A stretch of DNA of 36,611 nucleotides from Monosiga brevicollis MX1 (lineage: Eukaryota > Opisthokonta > Choanoflagellata > Craspedida > Salpingoecidae), in contig NW_001865064.1 of assembly GCF_000002865.3 (NCBI RefSeq), positions 62,041-98,651 of the forward strand, read 5' to 3'. Positions 21,259 to 32,000 of the stretch are shown piece by piece; position 1 is the stretch's first letter; every line of letters begins with the position of its first letter. The notes below the pieces were generated by a model that made no database searches, was not told the DNA's origin, and worked only from the letters and a program-made list of their open reading frames with translations. Made by a program: the position numbers and the translations under genes.

Positions 21259-24200
21259 ATGGCGACGGGGTCGTCGTCCCGGCTGCCCGCGGGCGCTGCT
21301 GCAGGTCAGAGTGCTCAAATGATGGATGATTGGCCGGATGTGGATGATGCCGAGGCTATTGAGGCTTGGATTCAGGCGCAGCTTGAGGCGCTGCCCGTTC
21401 CGACGCCTCGGAAACGCGCCTCTCCGGCAACGCTGGCCTTGGCGACGGGTGCGGCGGACAGTGCAGCGCGGCCAGAGGGCGTCGTAACCGATGCCTCGGT
21501 CGCCACTGGGCATGGGGAGTCTGCCATGATGGACGCGCCTCTGACCACGCGTACGAGCGCTTTACACCCGGCTACGCCGCGTCTGGGCTGGCGATCCATC
21601 AGCCAGCGCCTGGCGCATGCGCCTTCAGCTCCAGTCGACCCGGACACGGATGATCCCGACGACATTGACTCTCCAGCTTATCTCGAGCGCAAGGTGCAAA
21701 TTTTACGCGCCGAACGCGCAGCCAGCTTGAGCGATGACAACGTCAAACGCAATGCCGGTCCACCGCCGCCTCATCGGCCCTCGAGCAGTGTCAGCCACGA
21801 TCAACATTTGGATTCTGCGGCCGTCGCCCCACAAGACCGCCGTCCCTGGGAGCTCCTGGTCCGCGAGTTTGTCACAAAGTCTCAGCAGCTGGCGGAAGCG
21901 CATCACGCGGCACTGCAAGAACTTGCGGCGACTACTTTGCCGACCCCAATCCTGGCGTGGGGCGAACCTGCCCAGGACGACGAGGCCAACCAGCCAGCCC
22001 GTAACGAAGCGACCCCCGATACCTCCAGCGACCTGCCCGCCTCCCCCGCGAGTGCAAGTCACACAGGCAACAGTGCAGCAGACGAGGGACAGCCAAGCGC
22101 TAGCGGTTTGAATCTCAATCCTGCACCACACCCTCAAGCACAGCCTGCACAGCAATCCCGGCAAGCAGCAGCCAAACTTCAGGCACGCTTGGCTGAGCTG
22201 GAAAAAACGCGCCAGGCCAGCCAACAAGCCCGTCAACTTGCCTCTGCCAGAGTTTTACAGCGCGTCTTTACTGCTTGGTGTGCCCGTGACTTGTGGCGTC
22301 CGCGCTTGCACGCTGCACATGTGCAATACCAGGCCCAACAGGCCCGGGCCGCCACGCGCCTCCAGGCCCTTGTGCGGGGCTGGTTGTGTCGCCGGCGCTA
22401 CAGCAGCGCCATAGCCACCGCCATCCAGCGCACAAGAGCCAAATCGAAACTGCTTCAGACTTGGTGCCACAGCGGGTTGGGTACAGGGCTCACTCAGCGC
22501 TGCCGTGGTGTAATCGTACGACAACGCATGGCTGTTGAACTTGCAGATGCCGCTCATCGTGGCTTGGCTGCACATCATCGAGCACAAGAGGAACAGGCTG
22601 AGCGACAGCGACTGGAAGCAGAGCGCCAGGCCGCCCTTCAGGCTCATCGACGACAGGAAGAAGAAGCTGCGCGCCTTGCCGCCCAACGGGCAGCCGAAGA
22701 AGCCCGCCTGGCTGAAGAGCGGGCTAAACGCCAAGCCGCCCAGCGAGCACACGAAGCACAACTGCAGCGGGCCGAACAGGCGCTCACCCAACTAGAGCTA
22801 GCTCGCCAACAAAGCTCTCCGCGTCTATTGGGTACGTGCCACCACATCAACATTTGAGGCTGACTCAGGCCCTCACGCCACTTTTTTCCGCTTCCTCACT
22901 GCCTCGCTCATTTCTGCAAAATACTCACCTCTATTTGGCTTTCACGTAGACGCCCTTCACGCTGTAACAGCGCCTCCTCGGGACGTCTTTGCCGACGATC
23001 CAGCCAGCCATGTCACTCTACGCACGCCCACCAGCGAGGTACCTGTCGTCACCAAACGTGACGTCTGGCCCCATGCCTGCATCCTGCATCCTGGCTCCTC
23101 TGATGTTGACACACCTCTTCTGATAGCATGCACCTACCATGCGAATCCTGAGCTCCGGCGGCCGCTGGTCCCATTTTCCCGGTTTCACGAGCCATCTTTC
23201 AGTTCTCCGGTAAGAAGCCACCCTCTAGATGGTTCACTGAACCTTCCCTCAACGGTCCTCGTCTCACCGTGCTCGCGCACAGGCTGCAGGGTTGTAACTT
23301 GTCAACCATCCCAGAGCTGGCCGCTCTGCCCCTCTTAACCTACCTGGATGTTTCACACAACAAGCTGGCCTCGATCAATGTGCACCACTTACCGTGGCTG
23401 ACCTATATGAATGTGGCGCATAACGACCTGACTGCGTTGGAAGTCATTGAGACGGTATTCATTCACGTTGTGCCCGCTTGCTCGGCCCTTTTGAACGTCC
23501 AAGCTCTTGTGCTCATAAAATGAAATGAAATTCCTCTTCCTTGCACGCTTAGCCCTCGCTTCGTCTCTTAGATTGTAGTCGGAACCAGTTGACCACCTTC
23601 CCGACGTGGCCGGCACCGCTGGCGCAGCTGCAGCACCTGGATGTTAGTCACAATCAGCTACAGGATCTGGGTGGTATTCTCAGTCACGTGGCACCTGGGC
23701 TGCGTCGGCTTGTGGCGCTGGATAACCCGCTTCAAAAGTTGACCGTGGATGACATCCCTGTTTTGACCACGGCTACCATCAGCGTCGAGACTTGGGGAAC
23801 CGCGGTGGGCGTCGACGAAGCCGAGCGCTGGCGCATTGTCTCTGGTGATCGGGCCAAAATGATGATAACCCTACCTCGACTCGCCCCCGAACATCCAGCC
23901 TGGGCAAAACTGGAAGCGGCAGCCCCCCTCGTGGAATTGAATCCCTTGCAGACTTTGGTGCAAACCGACGGCTCGGTGGCAGAACTTTTGGCTGCGCTCC
24001 GTCGCTGGCTTGCGCTAACCAACTCCCATGCCGTGCAACCCAAAGACTTGGATGCGTTGTGGCCGCTGGCCCCAAATCGGCGCAAGCACGTTGCAGCCAC
24101 CCGTATTCAGGCCGCTTGGCGAGGGCATCATTTACGCCGTCATTTGGATGCCATTTTACACAATGTCTTTGCCGTGAACGCTGGTGCTTCGAATGAGCAT

Positions 24201-24723
24201 GGCGAAGATGATCAGGTCCTCCGTTTCAACGAACCAGACGCGTCGGATCTGCTCGACTTGGAGCGTGCTCCTCGAAAAACCTCAGGGCCAACTATGAGTC
24301 GCAGCAAAGTGCGCACTGGCAATGTCACGCCCGCCGATGCTCGAGCAGAGGCAGCGGTTTCCCAGGCCACTGAGCCCGTCCCGTTGCCCGCTCCTGATCG
24401 GTGGATGCAGCCCATGTCTGCCACCTCGCGTCCCCGTTCGGCCCAAGATCTACCCCCGGTCCGTGCATCACGCGATGCCCCACCTAACCACGATGCCACA
24501 ACCCGAAGCCTTCCGCCCGAAGCCAGCGACCGCGCGGCTCTGCTCTACACCCAACGTCAAAAAAGCGCTCGGGCCCAACATCACAAGAGGCGCTCCACCT
24601 CGGTCTGTTTCATTGTTTTGCAACAAGTCACCCAAATTGTTTTTTTATTGTGCATTTCCTTCGGCTCTTGTCTCATTCGCGCACGCTTGTGTTTGTGCTG
24701 GCGTTTGGTAGACATGGAAGTAG
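21259..24723 (+). CDS. Leucine-rich repeat, IQ-motif and coiled-coil protein (LRRIQ1-like)
   Basis: Exons 21259-22831, 22950-23209, 23290-23454, 23553-24602 and a small last exon 24712-24723 give about 1019 aa; the first four junctions are phase-consistent with good donors (GTACGT, GTAAGA). Features in order: low-complexity start; IQ motif ATRLQALVRGWLCRRRY near residue 365-385; Arg/Glu/Ala coiled coil (about 430-515); LRRs (about 612-720) such as LPLLTYLDVSHNKL and LRLLDCSRNQLTTFP; a second IQ motif TRIQAAWRGHHLRR near 845-865; disordered Ser/Pro tail. IQ motifs bind calmodulin or myosin-type light chains. IQ + LRR + IQ resembles LRRIQ1, found in ciliated eukaryotes, so a ciliary role is inferred. 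The last intron is doubtful: without it the frame runs to 24749. The 3' end is convergent with the CBP80 gene. Confidence 0.85.
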
Positions 24724-24813
24724 CTGGAGAGGCCAGTTTTGGCAGATAGCCGGATTCTGATTTGATTGAATATGCGCTGGTCGCAAGGCCACTTGCAAAG
24801 GGGTCGAGGCTTG
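24724..24813. other. Short gap between convergent 3' ends
   Basis: The LRR/IQ gene (plus) stops at 24723 or 24749 and the CBP80 gene (minus) stops at 24814. Only 64-90 bp separate the two stop codons, so the 3' UTRs must overlap or be very short. Confidence 0.6.
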
Positions 24814-27800
24814 TCATTGAGCAACAATGTCAAAAATCCAAGCCACCCATTTCTTCTTTTTGATTTTGCTACGGGCCGCCCGATTGAGTTTAATCGAGCC
24901 AAAGACGCCCGGGCTAACTAAGAAGTGCCAGGATTTTCTTCGTGTCGGTAAAATTGGTACCCTAAGACCATGGACAGAGTAAAAAAAGCATTCAGGGCAG
25001 TCATATAAGCGAATTTGTCGGTGCAAAATTGTGGACGCAGGGGATACCTCTGCGACACAGCCTTGGATCAAACTGTTGAGATGGGATTGTGCTGCCTCGG
25101 GCAGGGTCGATAAATTTTCTGCAACCTGCATGACAATCTCCTTGACAATGCCGGTTTGGTTGGCCTAAAAGCGGCGGCATTCAATCTTGTCAGCTATAGT
25201 ATAGACATTTGTGCACCTCAAAGAGAGGCAATGGTTGAAAACGGAAAAAAAAAAAAAAAAAAAAAAAAATTAATGGGGCGTGCTTGACTGACCTCAACCG
25301 ATAACGTCAAACACTCTTGCAACAGGCGCAAGGCATAAAAGCTATAATTGCAAGCGTTGCTGGCATGAGTTAAAAGTGCAAATGTTCTGCGCTTAGCCCT
25401 TGCACCAACTCTTAGACACTTGAACGAACTTGTAAGGGTCCACCAGAAGCACTTCGTCGACGACATAAGTCGCAAGGGTCGGGATGGATACTAGTTTGTA
25501 GGCCAGCAGCATGCGCCAGAGTGCCGACGCGATGGCCGAGTTGAAGTTGAGCGTAGCTACTAGTTGATGTGTGAGAACATCCTCATCAAGTCCAAGCAAC
25601 ACTGGCAAGAGCCCGAGCCTAGCAAATGGGGGGTGAATTGAGGCTAATCGCTTGCTGTTGTGCTAGCAACGACAAGGCATGGCGGTGTGCACCCACTGTT
25701 CAAGACGGTGCACAATGCCCATGTGAAATTGCTGAGACTGGAGGCCAAGCAAAAGCGCAACAAGGGCCAGTCGTTGACCCTCCTCCAGTGCTGCAAAGCA
25801 TGAGCAAATCACAAGTCAGTAAACACTATCCGAACAAGGCCGGCGTGCTGGTTGATTAAGCGTAGGCCTCGAGACACGCGAATGTGCCACGCGCACACAG
25901 TTTAACGATAGAGACTCACCTTCCAGGCCTTCAATGGGCGCGGCACTGAGGGCATCCCGCAACGAATCAGGGAGCGCGCCGTCATCATTGGCCGAGGCTA
26001 CCAGTATCGGTTGAAAACGGCTGCATATGAGTGCCCGGCGTGCATAACGGCTGGGAAAATAGCGTTCATACCTGCCGGTGAGGCGGTCGCAAGGAGAGAT
26101 ATCAGCTGGTGACCACGGGGTTCTGCCTCGCCCTCTGCGTTTGTCAGGGTTTCGGCAAACCAGGCCGAAAGTGGGGCAGTCTCGCGAATGGGCGGGCTTT
26201 GCTGTGTATAAATGTGATGCTCGGCCTTGAGGTCGCGGCGCAGGCGAGCTGGATAGCTGAGCCTGTGGAATGCACGTGGACGAGGAGTGAGCGGGGTGAT
26301 GCTTTTTCACATTTTAAGACATTTGTGTCCTGATCACGTCAAAAGATTCAGGGTCCTAAATGGGCACGCACTCGATGGCTGCGCCCAGGATGCATAGCGC
26401 CAAACTGCAACGTCGTGGCTCGTTCTACGAGTAGGAGCAATGCGCCAAGTGTCAGTGTTTCATGTAGAGCGTGAACTGGCTCGTTGACGCCAAAATAAGG
26501 TCGGCAACAGGAACACACAGAATCGAGGGCCAAGCTGATGAGAGGCCAGGGGAGATCCCATTCAATCTGAGCGCCAAAACGGGCGAGCACACCAGCCAGT
26601 CGAAGCTGCGCCAAGGTGGAGAGATATTGCCCACGCTGTAAGGCAGCCGCCATGACGTGAATGGAAGCCTCGGCAAAGTGCGCCTCCCTACCATGACAGG
26701 CACGCGCATGAGGACAGGCACGCGCATGAGGACAAGCACACAGTGTGCGAATGTGTGTGCTGAGTGCGTGGGCAAATGAGACGAATGACGATGATGATGG
26801 TGATGGAAGAAGGGGAGGGCCGAACCGCATAATGTCCCTTAGAAGATACTCGACAAACGCCCGAAGGCGGGCAACACCATGCATCGCAAAGCTGATCAGT
26901 TCCTGAAACACGGGGCAATGCCGAGGAGTTAGGCAGTAGAAAAGGAAGGAAAGCGGGGATCCTGGTTGCATGTCCGAGTGAAGCGGTGCGTACGAAGCTT
27001 GGTGCTTTGCGTCTGCGCTTACTTCAATGACGGGGACTGTGAGGTCATGACTGTAGCAGAGATGCATGAGCTGCTTTAACTCGTCAATGGCGGTCCGGGC
27101 TTCGCCACGACACTGGGCCACGATGCGACGAACGAGACGTTTGATGAAGAAGCGTTCAACGGTGCCTGGGGGAGGAACCACGACCTCTTTGGGCAGGTGT
27201 TCGGGCAGGACAAGGTCAAGAAAGCCAGCTCGAAGGTCAAAGCCAGACTCTTGCCGAGGACCTGTGGTGACGGCTGATTCGACGTCCCACTTGACCACCA
27301 TCTCGTGCTGGTAGCCATCAGATAGTTCAGCAGCAAAGTGGATGTAGGGGCGATGAACGAGCGTTTCACGCCAAGATTGCTGTTCAAAGTGTTTGAGACA
27401 GTGCAGGGCCGTGGCCGCAATGCCTGCAGGCTCAATCAGAAGGTCTGTTGTTCCTGGGGCTGCAGCAGGACAGGTTCTGTTGGTGATGCAGTGGCGGTGA
27501 GGTGCGGGGTGAAAATTGAGCTGAGGCCGATCAAAGCAAAGGAGGGGGCGAACGGAGAAGGCGGGTGAACGGGGGGGGGAATGCAACTTGCTCGAGATGT
27601 TCGCGGAGGGTTTGTAGAAGCTTTTGGAAGAGTTTTGGAACCCGATTGCTGAGGTCGCGGCTGCAGAGGACCATCAATTCGACGAGGGCCAGCAAAATCT
27701 CGAGTCGATCGGCAGGGTGGAGGTCGGCGTTGGCGGCCAGGGCTTCCAGGAGATCAAGGACCATGGACACGAGGGCTTCCGGGGTCAAAGAGCAGGCGTT

Positions 27801-28687
27801 GCAGCAGTCACCGGCCAGAAGCAGCAGGTTGGCCAGCCGATCAAACTGGCGGCCTGCGAGCGCATGACGAAGGCTTGAGGCCAGGCCATCCACAAACTAG
27901 GAGCCGATGATGGCGAACCAGGTGGTTGCAGGGAGATGCGGGGCGAAGGGTGAGTGGACCGTGAGGTGGCAAAGCTGAGGGGGTGAGACACGGAACGAGG
28001 CAGGGAGGTGACGGTGTTGCGAGGCCACGGGACAATGAGTATGGATAACTGCAAGAAAAGGCTCTCACCATCCGACCGAGGCGCGAGTCGCGGGCGTTGA
28101 CGAGGCTGGCAACGGTGCTCACAGCAGTCGTACTAGCAGGGTGTCGATAGGCACTGGTGCAGGCGGATGAAAGCGAACCAAGGTGAGCTCAGCCACTCTA
28201 GGCTACAGCTTCCATCTCTCCGGGCCAAGCTGAAAGGGCTTTGATCACCGGCAAGCGTGCATGGGCACATTCACATCACTTGACCGGGCGGCGAGTGCAG
28301 TGCGCGGGGACGTACTGGGCCAGCAGTCGATCGGCGACGTCGACGGGGTACGGCACCTGGTTCACGTCCTGCATAAAGGCTTCCGCAATATGCAGCAGGG
28401 TGTTTCGGTACTGCGAGACGGCCAGCTGGGACGGGCAGATCGGTAGTGAGTGAGCCAAACGGTGAGCCGCGAACCGTTGGCCGCTACGCGCGAGCCGCAG
28501 CCCCCGCCTCGTGTTCACCCCCCTGCGAGGCCGCTCGTCCCCACAGTCAACCCTCCGCTCCTCCCCTCCACTTCCTCCTCCACCTCCTCCCAATTCTACG
28601 CCAGTCACCTGCGCCATCCAAGAGCTGGAGGAGGAGGCTGCCACTTACATCGCTCTGCAGCGCCGACAGCGCTCCCGGAAGCGCCAT
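24814..28687 (-). CDS. NCBP1: Nuclear cap-binding protein subunit 1 (CBP80)
   Basis: CBP80 pairs with CBP20, binds the 5' cap of RNA polymerase II transcripts in the nucleus and supports splicing, export and the first round of translation. Thirteen exons fit with matching phases: 28687-28649, 28425-28280, 28132-28069, 27896-27588, 27520-27023, 26902-26826, 26687-26406, 26262-26072, 25997-25920, 25790-25697, 25618-25430, 25386-25293, 25164-24814 (803 aa; human is 790). Landmarks shared with CBP80: TVASLVNARDSRLGRMFVDG, SWRETLVHRPYIHF, PGTVERFFIKRL, QIEWDLPWPL, TLQLSYPARLRR and a C-terminal MIF4G-like helical part. The N terminus starts at the first MIF4G helices and lacks the NLS-bearing leader of animal CBP80. 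Intron 25429-25387 is only 43 nt. The last exon is read to the stop at 24814; a donor at the GTACCA in the last exon (about 24962) could change the final 40 residues. Confidence 0.86.
25242..25269. repeat. Poly(A) tract in a CBP80 intron (poly-T on the gene strand)
   Basis: About 28 A inside intron 25292-25165, just downstream of the exon-12 donor when read on the minus strand. Confidence 0.9.
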
Positions 28688-28711
28688 TCCTCTCCGTTTC
28701 GTCAACAGAGA

Positions 28712-28808
<97 letters not shown>

Positions 28809-29418
28809 TGAGAGAGAGAGAGAGGAAGTGCCGATGTTGAGACAGAGAGAGAGAGAGACCGAAAAAAAGTCAGAGAGTGAATGGGTTCAAAAGGAAAAAA
28901 AAGACAAAATGAGTGTGGTAAAAAAGGGGAAGAAAGAGAGCGTGATTGAGACGGACATGGAGTCAGAGATCGAGAGGGATCAAGAGGGTTATTAGAGAGG
29001 GGCATAGTTCTCTTCGTTTTTTCCCCCAGCGACGCGCAGAAATAGAAAGGAGAGTACGACGGGACAGCAACGAGCGGCGCGAGGTGGTTGCTGCCTGTGG
29101 TGGGGTGAAAGGGCATCCATCTACCAAGCATGAGCGGCAACGGCCCAAGAAGTGATCAACTTGCAACTTTTGACAGGACCATCAATTTTGCACGGGCTCT
29201 GGTGTGTGATGCCGAGCCAGCGCAGTGGGAGGAGAGATAGATCAGAAGAGGTGGCCCGATATGTGTGTATGTGTGTGATTGAGGCACGGCCACGACATGA
29301 GAGAGGCGAGGAGGAGGAGAAAAAGAAGAAGAAAAGGGGAATAGGTCCTACCCCTTGATCAACAAGGGAGAAGGAGATCTTGAGAAGAAGAAGAGGAAGA
29401 GGGGGGAGCAGAGACGGC
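28688..29418. other. Intergenic region between MDH and CBP80 genes
   Basis: Holds the GA/GT microsatellite at 28709-28843 and, to the right, purine-rich sequence on the plus strand up to the MDH stop codon. Both flanking genes are on the minus strand. Apart from the 3' UTR of MDH and the promoter/5' leader of CBP80 I see nothing coding. Confidence 0.6.
28709..28843. repeat. GA/GT compound microsatellite
   Basis: About 29 GA dinucleotides, then about 19 GT, then a short GA run. On the CBP80 strand it reads CT, then CA, then CT, ending about 20 bp upstream of that gene's start codon, so a CT-rich tract would lie in its 5' leader or core promoter. Confidence 0.9.
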
Positions 29419-32000
29419 TTAGTTGTCGTTGGCCCACTTGATGCCCTTCTCGATGGAGGCCTTGAGCTCGGGGATGACCTCGGTGTCGAGCTTGTGCTTC
29501 TCGTAGTCGCTGAGCTCGCCCAGGCCGAGGTTGCGCTCAATGCCGTTGACGCCGAGCTCAATGGGGGTGCTGAAGTACTGGCACTCGGTCACGTCCGACT
29601 CGACCATGGCGCACTCGACAATGCCCTTCTCGCCCTTGAGGGCGCGGATGAGGGAAAAGGCAAACTGGGCACCGGCCCAGGCCATGGAGAGGGTGGCCGA
29701 ACCGGCACCGGCCTTGGCCTGGACAACCTCGGTACCGCCGTTCTGGATGCGGTCCGTGAGGGCATCACGGTCCTCATCGGAGAAGGAGCAAGAGGGCTCG
29801 ACACGGGAGAGCAGGGGAAGGATGGTACCACCGGCGTGGCCGCCAATGACGGGGACGTTGATCGACTGGGGGTCAAAGCCCTTGTTCTGGCCGATAAAGG
29901 TGCGGGCGCGCACAACATCGAGGGTGGTGACACCAAAGAGCTTGCGGGGGTCGTAGACACCGGCCTTCTTCAGGGCCTCGGCGGCAATGGGGACCGTGCT
30001 GTTGACGGGGTTGGAGATGATGGCAATGCAGGCCTCGGGGCAGTACTTGGCGCAGGCCTCGGCCAGCGACTTGACAATCGAGGCGTTGGTGTTGAACAGA
30101 TCGTCACGGGTCATACCGGGCTTGCGGGGCACACCAGCGGGGATGATGACAATCTTCGAGCCAGTCAGCGCGGCGCCGAGCTCCTCGTTGCCGACGTAAC
30201 CGTGGCACTACGAGCAGGAAGGGGGAAGGAAAAAAAAAAAAAGCAATGAGGATGACAGATTTTGAGACGAGAAGCGTACACGAGAAGAGCACAAGTCGTG
30301 TGCCAGGGGGAAGAACAACAAAGGCTTTCGCTCAAGGCGAGAGGGCAAAAGAAAGAAATGACTCGAAAAGGCGACTTCAGTCCAGTGGCACGTGATGCAA
30401 AGGTGTGTACCACCAAAAGGAAAAAAAAAAAAAAAAAAAGAAAGGATCGGGATGAAACAATGGCAGTGGTCAGAGTCGGGAAAGGTGCGAGCCAACCGAG
30501 AGCACGGAAGAAATTCCAAATTAAAAAAGAAAAACGACAGGCCTCGCACACTGCCATCAGACAAAACAACCAGGGCAATGCATGTTTTGTTCTGTTTTGT
30601 TTCTTCCTGGCCAGTGATTGGATTGGCAGGTGCGCGGCGAGAAAAACAACAACCACCTTGATGGCCTCGGGTACGTTCAACCCCAAAGAGCATTATCATC
30701 CCCATGCGCGTGTGTGGGGCGGGCAGTGCTGCACAGACAAAAGGACACAGCCGAAGCAACAACCAGATTCGGGGGCAACTTGTTGAGACTTACGCTGGAG
30801 GGGGTATCAATGTGGCTGAGGTCAGCGGCGACACCCTTGGCATGGGCGAGATCGTAGACGGCCACCTCCGAGACGTGGGCCGGGGGGTGGGAGATCTTCA
30901 TGAGCATGGAGAGGGGCTGGCCAATACCGCCAGCACCACCCAGCACCGCCACCTTCATGTCCTGCGCCATGATGAAAAATTATAAAAATACAAAAGATAG
31001 TGAGTGAGAGAAGAGAGAGAGAGAGAGAGAGTGAGTGAGTGAGTGAGAAAATGAGTGTGTGTGATAGAGAAAGAGAGAGAGAGAGAGATGTAAAACGTGT
31101 AAGAAAATGTTGTGTGACAGCAACACAGTGAAAGCCTGTGTGGTGTGTGTGAAGAGAGAGAAAGAGGGGAAGAAAGAGAGAGAGTGCAAGAAACCTGTCA
31201 TACACAACACACACACTGGCACACCGAGGACCCAACACAAGGGGGAAATTGGTTACCACAGCAGTAGCAGCACACAGACACACACTCATCATGATGATCG
31301 ATTGACCAACACACACACACACACACACACACTGGCCAGCTCAACTCCAAACTCAACACCTTCTTCGCTTTTGGCACGGGGCCCCAGATAAGCAAGGAGA
31401 GAGAGCGCCGACTGAGGAAAGGCCTGTGATGTGTGTACGTGGACGTGTCTGAAGAAAAAAGAAAAAAAAAAGAGGGCACAAGCTCGAACATGTACATGTC
31501 ACAAGTGCCAAAGACTCCGCTGGCTCACAGTACCAGAGGCGCCAGCAAAAAAAAAAAAAGCCTTGACCTCGAGAATGTACAAGACATCACGGCCACAAGC
31601 CACCAACGCTGTGCGTGTGTGTATGTGTGTGGGCGGAAGCGAGGACAACAGAAAGACAAAAAGGACGCTCGCGTTTCAGAGTTCAGAGAGAGACAGCGCC
31701 CAAACGACGCCAAAAGCGGGCACACAGGCCTCAAGCCCCCCAACGACAACAACCCAAGGACAGAACGTCGACCTCCCCCCATCTTCCCTGCCAGAAGACT
31801 CGACAATCACGGCGCTCTGCCAAGGACCACAGAACCCAGTACAGTATCGGGCAGCGCGCACATGTTCACAAGCAAGACGCCACATTCTTTTCGAGTTGAA
31901 GATAACTTAAACTTACGTTGCTGCCAGTGGACATGGCACGGAGCGCCGTCGAGGCAGCCGACTGCGCCGAAGCGCTACGCAGAGCATTGACCATCATCAT
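29419..32000 (-). CDS. MDH2: Malate dehydrogenase, mitochondrial
   Basis: Oxidises malate to oxaloacetate with NAD in the TCA cycle. Exons 32000-31917, 30961-30794 and 30207-29419 give 346 aa (human MDH2 is 338); all junctions are phase 0 with GTAAGT-type donors. Exon 1 encodes a transit peptide rich in Ser, Ala and Arg without acidic residues ([18 protein letters not shown]). Exon 2 carries the NAD loop [10 protein letters not shown] (36-45). Exon 3 has the substrate loop [10 protein letters not shown] with R112 and R118, [11 protein letters not shown]181/R184 in TTLDVVRAR and the catalytic His H208 in [11 protein letters not shown]. All catalytic residues are present. The mitochondrial form is preferred over the peroxisomal one because of the N-terminal presequence and the lack of an SKL-type end (it ends KWANDN). 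Intron 1 is 955 nt and intron 2 is 586 nt, unusually long for this window; both contain simple repeats. Confidence 0.96.
31009..31092. repeat. GAGA/GAGTGAGT block in MDH intron 1
   Basis: A purine-rich microsatellite close to the acceptor of intron 1; on the gene strand it forms a long CT tract upstream of exon 2. A separate CA run at 31308-31332 lies deeper in the same intron. Confidence 0.8.

Noticed and set aside
24814-28687. First reading as an adaptin or AP-5-type HEAT protein
   Set aside because: After exon assembly the order of landmark segments matches CBP80 (NARD...FVDG, WRE...RPYIHF, SVERF-like VERFF, RLSYPARL), which an adaptin does not explain.
29380-30249. 289-codon plus-strand frame rich in Gly, Asp and Leu opposite MDH
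   Set aside because: Antisense shadow of a strongly codon-biased MDH exon; low-complexity composition only.
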